Assembly: GCA_963576735.1 (NCBI GenBank)
Contig: OY755176.1
Location: 19,019,423 to 19,083,422, forward strand
DNA from: Bedellia somnulentella
Lineage: Eukaryota; Arthropoda; Insecta; Lepidoptera; Bedelliidae
Length of the DNA stretch: 64,000 nt
Direction: 5' to 3'
Made by a program: the position numbers and the translations under genes. This document shows positions 50,816 through 61,499 of this stretch, piece after piece (the stretch's first letter is position 1; each line of letters starts with the position of its first letter). The notes below the pieces were generated by a model. It ran no database searches and was not told where the DNA came from. It was given only the letters and a program-made list of their open reading frames with translations.

Positions 50816-51506
50816 CCCACCAAAAACATTAAATGTAAAAAAATGCCAAGTCTCTCGATGCAGTCTTTCCATCGTAAAAAGTTTTGAGATCTCATAGAAG
50901 CCAAGTCCTATTCAAAATATTTCGTAGTTATAAATCAACATTTAGTAATTGTATCAATAGTTTTCTTTATATTATAATTATAGTGATTTGGCAATGAGCA
51001 CAGGAAGAAACAAATAAAACGGCATATTTGGAGGAGTTGAAAGTTACACACACCGCATGCGTAAACATTAATATCACAAAATTAATTTTCTTTTGGTTTA
51101 TCCGTGTCGTCCCAACCGAATTTCGGCAACGGCAGTCAGTCTTAGTGCACTCTCGATTCATTTACTTTCATAAAGCGATGGCCCGTAAGGTATTCTTAAT
51201 TATTGTATTGGAGCATGTAGTCGGTAGTGACCATCATGATTCACACATAACAAATAATCTGATCACTGGTCTCGTCAGTAACATTTGCACATAATTCCAG
51301 GCAGCAAGCAGCTTTTAATTTGTGCTCATTGCCAAGTCACTTTAATTATAATATAAAGAAAACTATTGATACAATTACTAAATGTTGATTTATAACTACG
51401 AAATATTTTGAATAGGACTTGGCTTCTATGAGATCTCAAAACTTTTTACGATGGAAAGACTGCATCGAGAGACTTGGCATTTTTTACATTTAATGTTTTT
51501 GGTGGG
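50816..51506. repeat. Foldback, 187-bp arms
   Basis: Arms 50816-51002 and 51320-51506 are inverted copies with only about three differences; they start CCCACCAAAAACATTAAATG. The loop (51003-51319) has only short ORFs. Confidence 0.85.
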
Positions 51507-51513
51507 ATCTCAT

Positions 51514-51900
51514 TTATTTTTTGTAAGGGTATTTCTTTCTTTTACTTTTAGGTGACCTCACAATTTCTTGGACGTCAGCTACTGCTTTGTTTAGAACCCA
51601 TTCTCTATCTCTATCTCTTTTGTTTCTTCTCTGAGGCTTCGTTACTTCTAAGGTAGACAAGTCTGGGCGATATATACTTCGGAGTCGATTATATTCAGTG
51701 AACATAGACTTATAGACTTGCATGTCATCCCAATTCTCCACTACATAATGGACGACAGCACGCCTAATATCGTTTGACGACTGAAAACTCCCATTCATGC
51801 TGTATGACAACGAATGAAATAAACACGACCCATCTCCAGGAATAGAAATGACTCTGTGTGGACAAAGGTCGCCATTTATGTACAATATTTCACGTTCCAT
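51514..51900 (-). CDS. OTU-like cysteine protease fragment (128 codons)
   Basis: MEREILYINGDLCPHRVISI then PGDGSCLFHSLSYSMNG: the DGSC motif with catalytic Asp and Cys of OTU domains, followed by NDIRRAVVHYVVENWDDM as in the helix after the active site. The remainder (YRPDLSTLEVTKPQRRNKR onward to KRKKYPYKK) does not continue the OTU fold and no catalytic His region is seen, so the domain is truncated or joined to other sequence. OTU domains are carried by several Helitron-type and other large transposons. The stop is 7 bp from the foldback arm. Confidence 0.6.
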   Translation of the reverse strand: MEREILYINGDLCPHRVISIPGDGSCLFHSLSYSMNGSFQSSNDIRRAVVHYVVENWDDMQVYKSMFTEYNRLRSIYRPDLSTLEVTKPQRRNKRDRDREWVLNKAVADVQEIVRSPKSKRKKYPYKK

Positions 51901-52680
51901 TACACTATATTTACAATTACTTCTATAACAATAGGGCTTAAACTTATAAATATATGCAAACTAAATAGAACTAAACTAACTAACTAATAACTAAATAAAT
52001 ATATATCTACTAACTTACAAACTATAACTAAACTAAACTAAATAACACGTAAAGTTCTCCGAATATCAATTATCACTACAATATTTTTTAGTTTCGAAAT
52101 GGGTTTTCATAGACAGATGATCGCTATCAAATGAAAATTATCTAATTAATTATTTTGAAGTACTACTTACACTGCGCTTTGTAACGAAACCATAGCGCGA
52201 TTCAGACAGGTACAACGCCATCTATCGTGCGCGCATACAATATTTATCGCAATACAATGGAGATTTAGCTTTATTAATTTAATGAACTTTATGTATTAAT
52301 TTGTATTAATGGTAGTCTATGTATTACATTTATATTATTCTTTTCTATTCTATGTATGTATTCATCCAATTGAATAGGTACTTGAACAACGAACAAAGTT
52401 AACAATGCAGTCAAAATCCATACATAATGTTCTTGCCAAACCGCAAATATAAAATTGTTTTCTATGGCATATAATTTTTTAATGTTTTTATAATTTTTCC
52501 TTTATATGTTTCTAAGTCTGCTAGAAGTACTTTAGATTTTTGATGATCTGTCAGTGAGTCAGTGAGTGACAAAATGGTGTAACTTTGATCGACCGTAACT
52601 CCTAAACTATTAATTCATTTGGCGTGTAATTTCGAACTTAAGCTTGTTCTAATGCCTACTATTATTCACCGAAAACCTAA
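51901..52680. other. Interior of the insertion, no gene
   Basis: AT-rich. GTCAGTGAGTCAGTGAGTGA at 52550 is a short repeat. Nothing else recognised. Confidence 0.3.
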
Positions 52681-52806
52681 ACTCCTAGCTTTGTCCACGT
52701 CGAAGATATAGGGGGGGCGAAACAGCCGCGAACCGCTTCGAGAAAAGATGGTACGGCCGTGCCCGTTTTGCTCGAGACTTGGCAGGGGCACTGCCGTGCC
52801 CCCAGA

Positions 52807-53035
52807 TTCAAAGCTCCTGTCAAGTATTTTATACGTGCACCCTATGGACTAGATATACGCAGCGGGCCATCACTGCTCTGCGAGTCCAATACAATAATGG
52901 TTTCAGAATGTTGTTGGGGCTGCCTCGCTTCTGCAGTGCTTCGGGCATGTTTGCGCAGAATCATACAGACGACTTTTATGCCATTATGCGCAAAAAAGCC
53001 GCTTCGTTGTTCTGCAGGGTGCTAATTGACTGATT
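52807..53035 (+). pseudogene. RT polyprotein of the split LINE, C-terminal block
   Basis: CQVFYTCTLWTRYTQRAI, ALRVQYNNGFRMLLGLPRFC and HTDDFYAIMRKKAASLFCRV followed by a stop at 53031-53033. A one-base change near 52816 shifts the first codons. It is the natural continuation of the block ending at 50814. Confidence 0.8.
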
Positions 53036-53174
53036 ATATAATAAATAAATAATATTGTATACTAACATAGGCTAAGATAATAATGTTACTAACACTATGG
53101 ACCCTTGTTGTCTGATTTAATAAATAAATAATAATAAATAATTAGGCTTTGATTTTTAAAAAATGTTAAAAAAG

Positions 53175-53312
53175 AGTCGGCTTGGAATAGCATTACCATA
53201 ACTCTTCCCATGGTTGTTCGTAAGAGGGTAAGTTCATGAGGAATTTGACTGAGGGCATTTCAACAGATTTTTGGACGATGCGATTGCAGACCCGTCACCA
53301 ACATGCAACCTT
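53175..53312 (+). repeat. SINE1 copy, decayed, 3'-truncated
   Basis: GAGTCGGCTTGGAATAGCAT head and ACGATGCGATTGCAGACCCG middle are recognisable. Confidence 0.55.
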
Positions 53313-53722
53313 TTCAACAACAACTATATATTCATTCACTAGCATATTTAAAAAAATGTCGCATTGGTGTTAACTGTAATGGCATTTTTTTGTAAATGTG
53401 AATAAATAAATAAATAAATACTATTACTATTACCCAAAATATTATCTCTAAACTAAATTATTATATTGGTAAAAAGGCATCGAGTTTTTTCATTTCCCAT
53501 ATTCTTAGATTATTCCTGGTCTGATCATTGCTAAAGAGGAATAAATGGAACTCACTTAAATCTAAAAAAAACTATTTTTAATTCAAGTTGAATGGCAGAT
53601 TTAAATATCAGGATTACTAATTATTTATCATCCTTTGAAATTTAAGAACGCTAAAGTGATCTTCAAGTACTTTAAAGCGTTATCATTTCGTTAAATTTGT
53701 TTCATTGGAACATTTCCCTAAT
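53313..53722. other. No gene seen
   Basis: Contains an AATAAATAAATAAATAAATA run at 53401. Otherwise unassigned. Confidence 0.3.
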
Positions 53723-53950
53723 GTGTAGTGTCGGCTTAGAATAGCACTACCCCGTTTCTACCGATGGGTGTACGTAAGAGGCGACTAACGTTTTTGGGGC
53801 TTTTAAGGGATTTTTGGGCGATGCGGTTGGAGACCCATCACCAAAAACCTTTACTTTACCATCTTTTCCCCACTCAACTTCCAAAAGTGGCTGGCTCTGG
53901 CTACCTCTTGTAGGGAATTATAGCCGTGAGTATATGTATGTATGTATGTA
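53723..53950 (+). repeat. SINE1 copy (subfamily A) with a small deletion
   Basis: GTGTAGTGTCGGCTTAGAAT head to TATGTATGTATGTATG; the GAGGAATTTCTAATTCCTTA hairpin segment is deleted (GTGGCTGGCTCTGG). Confidence 0.75.
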
Positions 53951-54004
53951 AGTTATATCTCACACCAAATTTCTCTATCCTTTGTTTCTTTACCTTTACC
54001 TTTG

Positions 54005-54125
54005 TTGTATACTCGAAGGTCGCGGGTTCAAACCCCGCCAGTGTCGAAATTTTTCTTTCCTTTAATAACATCTTTTATTTATGAGTAATAATCCCCACAT
54101 GAGGAATTCATGTCAAAAAACATTA
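54005..54125 (+). repeat. SINE3 copy, 5'-truncated
   Basis: GGTCGCGGGTTCAAACCCCG B-box region, then AATTTTTCTTTCCTTTAATA and ATAATCCCCACATGAGG. Confidence 0.65.
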
Positions 54126-54183
54126 AATTATAAAATAAACCTGAATATTTACGTAGTTTTAATTATTTGGTGGTGGTGGTGTT

Positions 54184-54525
54184 AAAGATGATATTGTAAG
54201 AAAGATATAAAAAGGAATGTTGAGATGGTTTGGGCACATAGAGAGGATGGATGATAGAAAATTGGTAAAAGGGATCTATATAGCTAGTGTGGCTGGTAAT
54301 GTTAGTAGAGGATGACCACGGAGAACACACTAAGACCAAATTGAGAGTGTGCTCAAAAAGGCTGGCGTCCGAAGTATGAAGAATAAAAGAGCATGTATGA
54401 AAAGATTGATGGATGTAGACGAAGCTAGAGAAGTTTGTCAGGGTCGTGCGAAGTGGCGATCAATAGTCTCTGCCTACCCCAATGGTAACTAATGGCGTGA
54501 GTATATTTATGTATGTATGTATGTT
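54184..54525 (+). pseudogene. RTE-clade LINE 3' fragment
   Basis: Same region as 8452 and 45782 (RKI*KGMLRWFGHIERMDD onward), with several stops, ending TCTGCCTACCCCAATGG, AATGGCGTGAGTATAT and a TATG tail. Confidence 0.75.
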
Positions 54526-56051
54526 TTAATTATTTGGCATTGGCAGCAGCAGTACTTTTACGCAACGCTGACCCGGAAAACCACCTGTCTGCTAAAAATC
54601 TTAAACTAGCGGGATAAATTAAATGAAACTAATATACTGTAACGTTATGAGTCTTAAGTCTTAATCCCCTTATGGAAATAAAACCTAAGACACGAAACGC
54701 GGAGAGCAAGGAGACAATTAAAACAAGAAAGAAGTTACACCAGTCTATTAAAAATTAGATGTACACAATACAAAAATAATACAATAAGGAATTATATAAA
54801 ATAAATATAACCAAATAACGATACTGATGCGATTCTGAACTTTCACGTTCTGGCTGAAGCAAAGGTATTAGTAATCTCCAAAACCAGTAGTATAGCCGGC
54901 GAAAACAAAGGTCCAGATATCAATCTTTGCTGAATTATAGTCCACAAGCCAATAAGACCAAATGATTGGTCACTTCGGAATACCACTCTGACTGGTTTAA
55001 CAAATTCTGCCAGGGTATAAAATTCTATATATAATTCTTAGGTATTTTAGCAAAAGCACACCAAGTAGTAAAGGTTGCTCAATATAACAACGGTAGTAGT
55101 AGCTATCAGAAATAATCTTCAGTAAGATATCTTTTTAAGGATCTCTTCTAGCATGATCCAATTAGTTATCCTCCCCACAAACTATATAGAGATTACTACG
55201 TAATATCCTCCCCTTTCTTTTTCAATCTTCTTGACAATCAATAAGTAATCCTAATCGACAATAAAACCTAAAAGAAGGATTTTTAAAAAGAGTTTCAGTT
55301 AACTTAAAAAGATGAAAACATATAAATTTGAATAAGTAAAATGTCCTAGCCTTACATTAAAAATAAAATTAAACGCCTGCGCTATCATTTTAGACACCAA
55401 AAATGAATTAAAATTATATCATATAACATATTTTAAAACTATCTAACCTTCGTACACAAACACATTGCAAATTGATCACTAAAGAAATGTTTAAGATAAA
55501 ATAAAATTTGACAACTCTCAGCTCCGTCGTTGCCATAACAACAACAAAATAAAAACAATAACATAAACCAGAGAAATAAAAATATTATCGACAAATCGCA
55601 GAAAAATAATAAAAAGGAACTAAACAATGATAAATAACCGCAGGCGACTAACATAAAAGGAAATAAATAATAATAAAACGTATTAACAATATTTACAGGT
55701 AAGGTTTTATATATTATAATACGTAGGTCATATTTTAATGGGTTTACCTAATCAAGTACTCTAATTTATTCGTTTCACCACTGAAAACACATTTTAGGTG
55801 TTTCTGTTCAGCCGAGCATTTGACCGATATACATTTGCAAAATTCAATTAAATAGGGTTGATTAGTTTTGGGGACTACCTTCTATAAATATTTCAATTAA
55901 GGCTTCTGTACCTAAATAATTGTAGCTATAAATATACTCTACAAATTAAACTGAAATTAGACAGACTAATAGAAAATTACAGGCACGTAAATTAGGGATC
56001 CTTTTTAACCCGGAAACATGTATGGTTACTATGGGATCACAGAAGCCTAAG
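54526..56051. other. No confident gene
   Basis: Mostly AT-rich. On the minus strand at about 55535 an ATG in fair context opens a short frame (MATTELRVVKFYFILNIS) with a signal-peptide-like start, too short and unsupported to annotate. Confidence 0.25.
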
Positions 56052-56301
56052 GGCCGGCGCTGACTGCCGGCATGGCATGGCAAAGGATTTCTGTACAGAT
56101 ATAGCATTTTAAATCTTATTACCATGCGTATAGAATTCATTTTGATACAACGATGCCGAGGGAGGCCGCGGTAGGACAGAACGTCGGCATCGTTGTGTCA
56201 AAATAAAGTAAAATGAATTCTATACGCATGGTAATAAGATTAAAAATGCTATATCTGTACAGAAATCCTTTGCCATGCCATGCCGGCAGTCAGCGCCGGC
56301 C
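56052..56301. mobile_element. Foldback MITE, about 92-bp arms
   Basis: GGCCGGCGCTGACTGCCGGC at left is repeated inverted at the right end. Arms continue through ATTCTATACGCATGG. An inner inverted pair ACAACGATGCCGA / TCGGCATCGTTGT lies near the centre. No target duplication seen. Confidence 0.75.
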
Positions 56302-56332
56302 ATAATTATCACGTAAGTAACTTACAAGACTT

Positions 56333-56580
56333 AACAACCATAATAGCTCAGTGGATAGAACACCACTTATCGTTTAGACGATGAGGGTTCAAATCCCGGG
56401 TTAGACCTACACCAATTTGTCTTTTCTAATGTAAAATGTGTGGTTCATTTATACTTACTTACTTATACTCACGCCCATGGTTCATTAATCATGGTTGTTA
56501 ACGATTAGGAAAATCATCATGAGAAAACCCACATGGCTAAGTTGTACTTAGTCATGTGATAGTGTATTCGTACAAAATGA
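56333..56580 (+). repeat. SINE2 copy, 3'-truncated
   Basis: Head AACCATAATAGCTCAGTGG, B box GGGTTCAAATCCCGG. A short insertion of TACTTACTTACTTATACTC near 56445 interrupts the body. Confidence 0.65.
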
Positions 56581-56721
56581 ACAGGTGGAAATCTACTACC
56601 AACGACTTTCATTTTGCAATTTAGAGTTCCAATAGTGGCTGAGGACTTTCATTCTGAAGCTCTGTATGGTAAGCACGAGCGCTAATTTATCGACACGATA
56701 ACGGTTAGAATGAGATGGCAG

Positions 56722-57528
56722 TGTAGCGACGCGCTGTCAGTACACAATGACGCGCACTACATAGAAACGCTGACAGTGCAAGAAGAATCACATTCCACAG
56801 CAACACGTAACGAAGCAATATACGTCACACGCGTCATCAAGACTCGCCATACAAATCGTACATCGCGCAATCGAAGTTTCTAAAACATTTACTATATATA
56901 CAAGTTCCAACTTAGTACAGTTGGACCGCGGTCCCCAGGCATACCACCGCCTGGCGGAAGATCATCCCTTTTCCTCCACATTGGTGACCACCGACTACAG
57001 AGCACGATGGCGTCCTTCAAAGCACAAGGAGTCATTTGGATTGGCCAGACAAGTACGAGCAGCAAAAAGGATATCAAAGGACAGCAGACAAAAAGCGCTT
57101 CGAATCCACGGCTCACGAAACACGACTCACAGCACGGCAGCAATGGGACACGCAACGGGGCACCCACACCGTGGCTATTGGAGTCAGCATTGAGGTTCCG
57201 GCACACATGGCCGTCGAGCACACTGGCACGAAGATATGGAGTCAAAATTTCCTGTTGGAGGGGGAGTAATGTAGCGACGCGCTGTCAGTACACAATGACG
57301 CGCACTACATAGAAACGCTGACAGTGCAAGAAGAATCACATTCCACAGCAACACGTAACGAAGCAATATACGTCACACGCGTCATCAAGACTCGCCATAC
57401 AAATCGTACATCGCGCAATCGAAGTTTCTAAAACATTTACTATATATACAAGTTCCAACTTAGTACAGTTGGACCGCGGTCCCCAGGCATACCACCGCCT
57501 GGCGGAAGATCTTCCCTTTTCCTCCACA
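56722..57528 (+). mobile_element. TRIM-like LTR retrotransposon, 807 bp
   Basis: Two 259-bp LTRs (56722-56980 and 57270-57528) start TGTAGCGACG, end CTCCACA, and differ by about one base. GCAG is duplicated at 56718-56721 and 57529-57532. The primer-binding site TGGTGACCACCGAC follows the left LTR, close to the tRNA-Trp site of Kabuki/CsRn1-type gypsy elements. The purine tract GGAGGGGGAGTAA precedes the right LTR. The 289-bp interior has one open frame (DKYEQQKGYQRTADKKRFES onward to SQNFLLEGE, stop 57267) with no recognised gag/pol domain. Near-identical LTRs imply a recent, trans-mobilised insertion. Confidence 0.85.
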
Positions 57529-57661
57529 GCAGTATACGATACTAAGTAAGTGCGTAAGAGATGGCTGCATTATCCCACGCGATAACTCGTTTAAACACGG
57601 CTCGTGCTTGCCCTTCGGGTTGTCTCTTAATGGAATTTATAGCCATAAGTATATGTATGTA

Positions 57662-58034
57662 ATAACATAACATAACATAACATAAACGTTCACGCCGAAT
57701 ATCCCCGAAGGGATTGGCAGAGGTACTAATACTTCTGAACATCACGTGACTTTGTCACCTGGTGTTCAGAGTACCCACGTTTTGCATGGACAGTGTACTC
57801 ACGTGATAGGGGGCAGGCCTATCGCCGTTTTGTACGAATTCACTGTCACATGACTAAGTACAACTCAGCCATGTGGGTTTCCTCACGATGTTTTCCCTCA
57901 CCGTTAACAACCATGATAAATTAACCACACATATGTCTTTAGAAAAGACAAATTGGTGTAGGCCCGACCCAGGATTCGAACACTAGTCGCTTGCACGATA
58001 ACCAAGTGTTCTACCCACCGGGCTATCACGGTTG
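57662..58034 (-). repeat. SINE2 copy, full length
   Basis: Tail ATAACATAACATAACATAA at left, complete body, head complement CCCACCGGGCTATCACGGTT at right. The best-preserved minus-strand copy. Confidence 0.85.
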
Positions 58035-59023
58035 TCTGTAATATGTATGTAATAGTAATAATTAATATCAGAGGACATCAGAGACCAACTCAATTAATAC
58101 TAGGTATTGGATTAAATTAATCTAAATATAGCTTAATTTCTCTTATTAGTGAGAAGTTTCGAATTGAAGTTCATTGAGTAATAACTGTTTACATTAACAT
58201 CAAAACTTTCTCTATTAACTGTTTATTGAATCACACTAATTACTACTAGAATTCCCTAGTTTGTGTTAATTCTGTTAGTACAATTATTAGGTCATAAATC
58301 TTCATTCGAACTCAGAAGTCGATTCAATAGTTGTATAAATAGTGTAAGTCAAGTAAGTTATGTATTCATTTGTTCGCATTTAGCTCATTTGTAATACAAT
58401 AATACAACATTTATTTCGAGCGAGTTGTGGGAGGTTAAACTTACACTGTATTGAGTACGCAATATTTTCGTAGCTGAATGTATTTAGTTTAAATAATTGT
58501 TTTGCTTTTTTTCATAGTATTACTTTGTTTGAAAAATACGCAAAAAAATAATATATATCTAGAATGGAATGGTTAGAAAGACAGGACATTCACGTTATGT
58601 AGACCAGATAAAAATGTTTCAACAAAGGTTAGAAGTGAGAAGAACGAACATTAAACTTAAATCTGATTTTATGAGTTACGATGATTCAGAAAAGATGTTT
58701 TAAAAGAACGAAACAAGAAAACTATCTTTATTGAATTCCAGGAAAGTAAAGATGACCCTTTGTCTCACTATCTGTAAACTATAACAAGGTCGGTGCCAAG
58801 AAACTGCATTATTAAAGAGACATGACTTCGTAGGCAAGGTGTGACCCAACCGCTACATTACATTGATGGTTATCTAAATGAATTTCTTTCTTGTTTCTTG
58901 TTTGAAGCATTTTTTATTTAGTAGGTTTTTATAATTAAGTTTGCCAATCGTGTACATGCAATTTGCAAATGTTATCATTAATACTTACACACACACCACC
59001 ACAAATCGGTTTATGAAAAGTTT
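58035..59023. other. No gene seen
   Basis: AT-rich, unassigned. Confidence 0.3.
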
Positions 59024-59530
59024 GTGTTATTTACTTTAGTTGAGCAATTTGGTTGTGATCAATTTACAAAATATAAGGTGAGGAAACAAAGGGAAATGAA
59101 TAGAAGAACTTTAAGCGTACCTAAATGTAACAATTACTATGGTCAAAGACAGAGAATTTATTTAGTTCCCAAATTTCTAAATGAATTGTCTAATGAAATT
59201 AAAACATGTTAAACAAAGGGTTTATTTAAAAAGAAGATCAAACAGTGTTTATTAGAAAGATTAAAAGAGAAGCCACAGTAATTGTATTCAATTTTATTTT
59301 ATTTATTTATTTTTTTGCATAAAACATTAATACTTGTATGTCGTCTTTTAGAAGGAAATATTTTACTATATAGTATTGTAGTTAGTATTGGTTGTAAAAT
59401 TGTGAGCCATTAAACATTACCATTAGTGTATATGGAGCGTTATTGCTGCCGACGAACTTTCTAAGTTTGGCAGAATATTTTGTATATTTTTAAAGGTTAA
59501 AAATTTCAAATAAATGTTTTTTCATTTTCT
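59024..59530 (+). pseudogene. LINE ORF2 C-terminus and 3' UTR
   Basis: VEQFGCDQFTKYKVRKQRE, LSVPKCNNYYGQRQRIYLVP and KFLNELSNEIK are typical of the C-terminal end of CR1/jockey-like RT proteins. A TAA at 59210 is followed in frame by KGLFKKKIKQCLLERLKEKP and a second stop, so the first stop is a lesion. The 3' UTR has a hairpin (TGCC, AACTT-TCT-AAGTT, GGCA at about 59438-59465). Confidence 0.6.
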
Positions 59531-59781
59531 TTTTTTTTTTAAACACGTTTATACTAGTTTCACCTGTATGTATGTATGTATATATGTATGTAACCGACTC
59601 CTTTAAACTCGATTTTGACCCACTTTAAACGCACCGATTTTAATTAAAGTTTGTACACTTATCGAGAATCAGGGACAGTATAATATTTTTATAGTTTCAT
59701 CTCATTATCAGGATAATGGGATGAATTGGGGTCGCCAGGATTAAATAATTTCAAATGATTCAGTACTAAAAAGTTAAAAAT
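59531..59781. other. No gene; TATG microsatellite
   Basis: TATGTATGTATGTATATATG at 59568. No element assigned. Confidence 0.3.
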
Positions 59782-60308
59782 AAATATAGTTTAAAAAAAC
59801 TAAAAAACACGCTTTTAAAGCACATCAAACTAAAAAGTGAAAAATAATTCCTAATATAAGCTGAAAACGGTAATGACCAAAAAATACTGGTATTATTGTG
59901 AAAAAGCGTGGGGCGCGCCATGTTTTTCGTCTATCGAGCAACCTTTGTTCATTACCGTTTTCACCTTATATTAGGAATTATTTTTCAATTTTTAGTTTGC
60001 ATACATACATACATACATAAACTCACGACTATAAATCCCTAGAAGGAGTAGCCAGAGCTAAGGAATTAGGAATTTCTCAGCCACTTTTGGAAGTTGTGTG
60101 GGGAAAAGATGGTAAAATAAAGGTTGTTGGTGATGGGTCTCCAACCGCATCGCCCAAAATCCCTTAAAAGCCCTAATACCGTTAGTCGCCTCTTACGTAC
60201 ACTCACCGGAAGAAATGGGGTAGTGCTATTCTAAGCCGACACTACACAGCAGTAATTTAGTTTGATGTGCTTTGAAAGCGTGTTTTTTAGTTTTTTTAAA
60301 CTATATTA
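59782..60308. repeat. Palindromic element split by SINE1
   Basis: Left arm 59782-59876 matches inverted 59952-59999 plus 60252-60308. The SINE1 copy (60000-60250) sits in the right arm. The loop is about 75 bp and contains GGGGCGCGCCATG. Confidence 0.75.
60000..60250 (-). repeat. SINE1 copy with 9-bp target duplication
   Basis: TTTAGTTTG (TTAGTTTG at the left edge) flanks both sides. Complete copy from CATACATACATACATACATA to GACACTACACAGC. Confidence 0.8.
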
Positions 60309-60403
60309 TTTTGTTAATCATAGCACGAGTCAGAAGTATGTCTTCCTTGTCGTACAGCACTAAAAATCGAAAGAAAGTATATTTTGAGTATTTTTTGTTT
60401 TTT

Positions 60404-60541
60404 GGAGACCCATCACCAACAATACTTTAATTCTACCATCTTGTACCCTATGAACTTCCACATGTGGCTGAGGAGTTTCTAGCTCTGAAGCTCTGGCTAC
60501 CCCTATTTGGTATTTATGGCCGTGAGTGTATGTATGTATGT
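60404..60541 (+). repeat. SINE1 3' half
   Basis: TTTTTGGAGACCCATCACCA to GTGTATGTATGTATG; 5' half missing. Confidence 0.65.
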
Positions 60542-60830
60542 TTAAATTGTATATGTCATATTATACCGTAAGTAAGGCTTCCGTGCGCAATGCAACGAAA
60601 CAGTTTGAATGACGAAAACACCTATAAAATTTACTCAAACTCATTTCAAGTTTAAATTCGAAGCTATAAAAACTTCTACTATTTTGTTACAAAGTAAAGC
60701 TCATATGGTAAGTAAGTAAGGGTGAAAATATTGTATACCTTTTTAAGCAAACTATACTGCACTGGCTTATGGAATATAACTGCTCAATCCTCATTATAAT
60801 TATTAAAATCAAATCAAACTCCAACGTTAG

Positions 60831-61070
60831 CTGTGTAGTGCCGGCTTAGAAAAGCAATACCCCATTTCTTCCGGTGGGTGTACGTAAGAGGCGACTAACG
60901 GTATTGGGGTTTTTAAGGGATTTTTGGGCGATGCGGTTGGAAACCCATCACCAACAACCTTTATTTCACCATCTTTTCCCCATGCAACTTCCAAAAGTGG
61001 CTGAGGAATTTCTAATTCCCTAGCTCTGGCTACCCCTTCAAGGGATCTATAGCCGTGAGTATATTTATGT
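60831..61070 (+). repeat. SINE1 copy, full span
   Basis: GCTGTGTAGTGCCGGCTTAG head to ATAGCCGTGAGTATATTTAT. Confidence 0.75.
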
Positions 61071-61077
61071 ACTCCAA

Positions 61078-61420
61078 AGTTCACGCCATATATCCTCAAA
61101 GAGGTGACAGAGACTGAGTACATCATAACCAAGTGGGTTACTAGAAAGAAGAAAGAAAGAAAGAAAAAAGCTTTATTCAGTGCACAGTTTCTCCACAATT
61201 TCCCTCACCGTTAACAAAAATGATAAATTTGCCACACATATGCTTTAGTAGCATGGGGCTTGTGAGAAGACGTGTGTCACATGAGAAGTGAGAAACTGAC
61301 AGTTTGCTCATACGAAATCTGTCAGTATCTCAGTTCTCTCCTGACAGGTGTAGGCCCGACTCAGGATTTGAACACAAACCTTTCTTCAAATATACGGTGA
61401 TGCTCTCACTGAGCTTCCAC
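61078..61420 (-). repeat. SINE2 copy, decayed and interrupted
   Basis: 3' end at 61078-61140; a (GAAA)n plus AAAAAAGCTTTATTCAG LINE-tail piece at 61143-61195; then CCCTCACCGTTAAC to the B-box complement GACTCAGGATTTGAACAC. Confidence 0.55.
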
Positions 61421-61499
61421 GGATTATATTATATCATAAGGGATCATCCTGATTAATATTATTCGTTAACATGTTTTGTGCATATTTTTAGTATATACA

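Larger units (their letters stand above)
50815..52806. mobile_element. Helitron/Helentron-like insertion with foldback, OTU-like fragment and end hairpin
   Basis: The RT reading frame stops at AGTCTA|T and resumes at TTCAAAGC (52807), with no evident target duplication, as for Helitron insertions at A^T. The left end begins TCCCACC and is a 691-bp foldback; the right end has GGGGCAC-TGCC-GTGCCCC then CAGA. A canonical CTRR end is lacking, so Helentron (Helitron2) or another superfamily is possible. Confidence 0.5.
49090..53145 (+). mobile_element. Unclassified non-LTR retrotransposon, 5'-truncated, split by a 2-kb insertion
   Basis: Left block 49090-50814 and right block 52807-53145. It ends in a 3' UTR (CTATGGACCCTTGTTGTCTG) and an (AATAA)n tail. 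RT sequence differs from the CR1-, jockey- and RTE-like elements in the window. Confidence 0.7.

Noticed and set aside
53160..53320. Decayed coding exon after the LINE tail
   Set aside because: Matches SINE1 head and middle; no coding support.
55439..55654. Hydrophobic 71-codon minus-strand ORF and an overlapping signal-peptide-like frame
   Set aside because: AT-rich low-complexity translation with no convincing splice sites or family.
56722..57528. Endogenous retrovirus
   Set aside because: Interior is only 289 bp with no gag, pol or envelope domain; it fits a TRIM-type LTR element.
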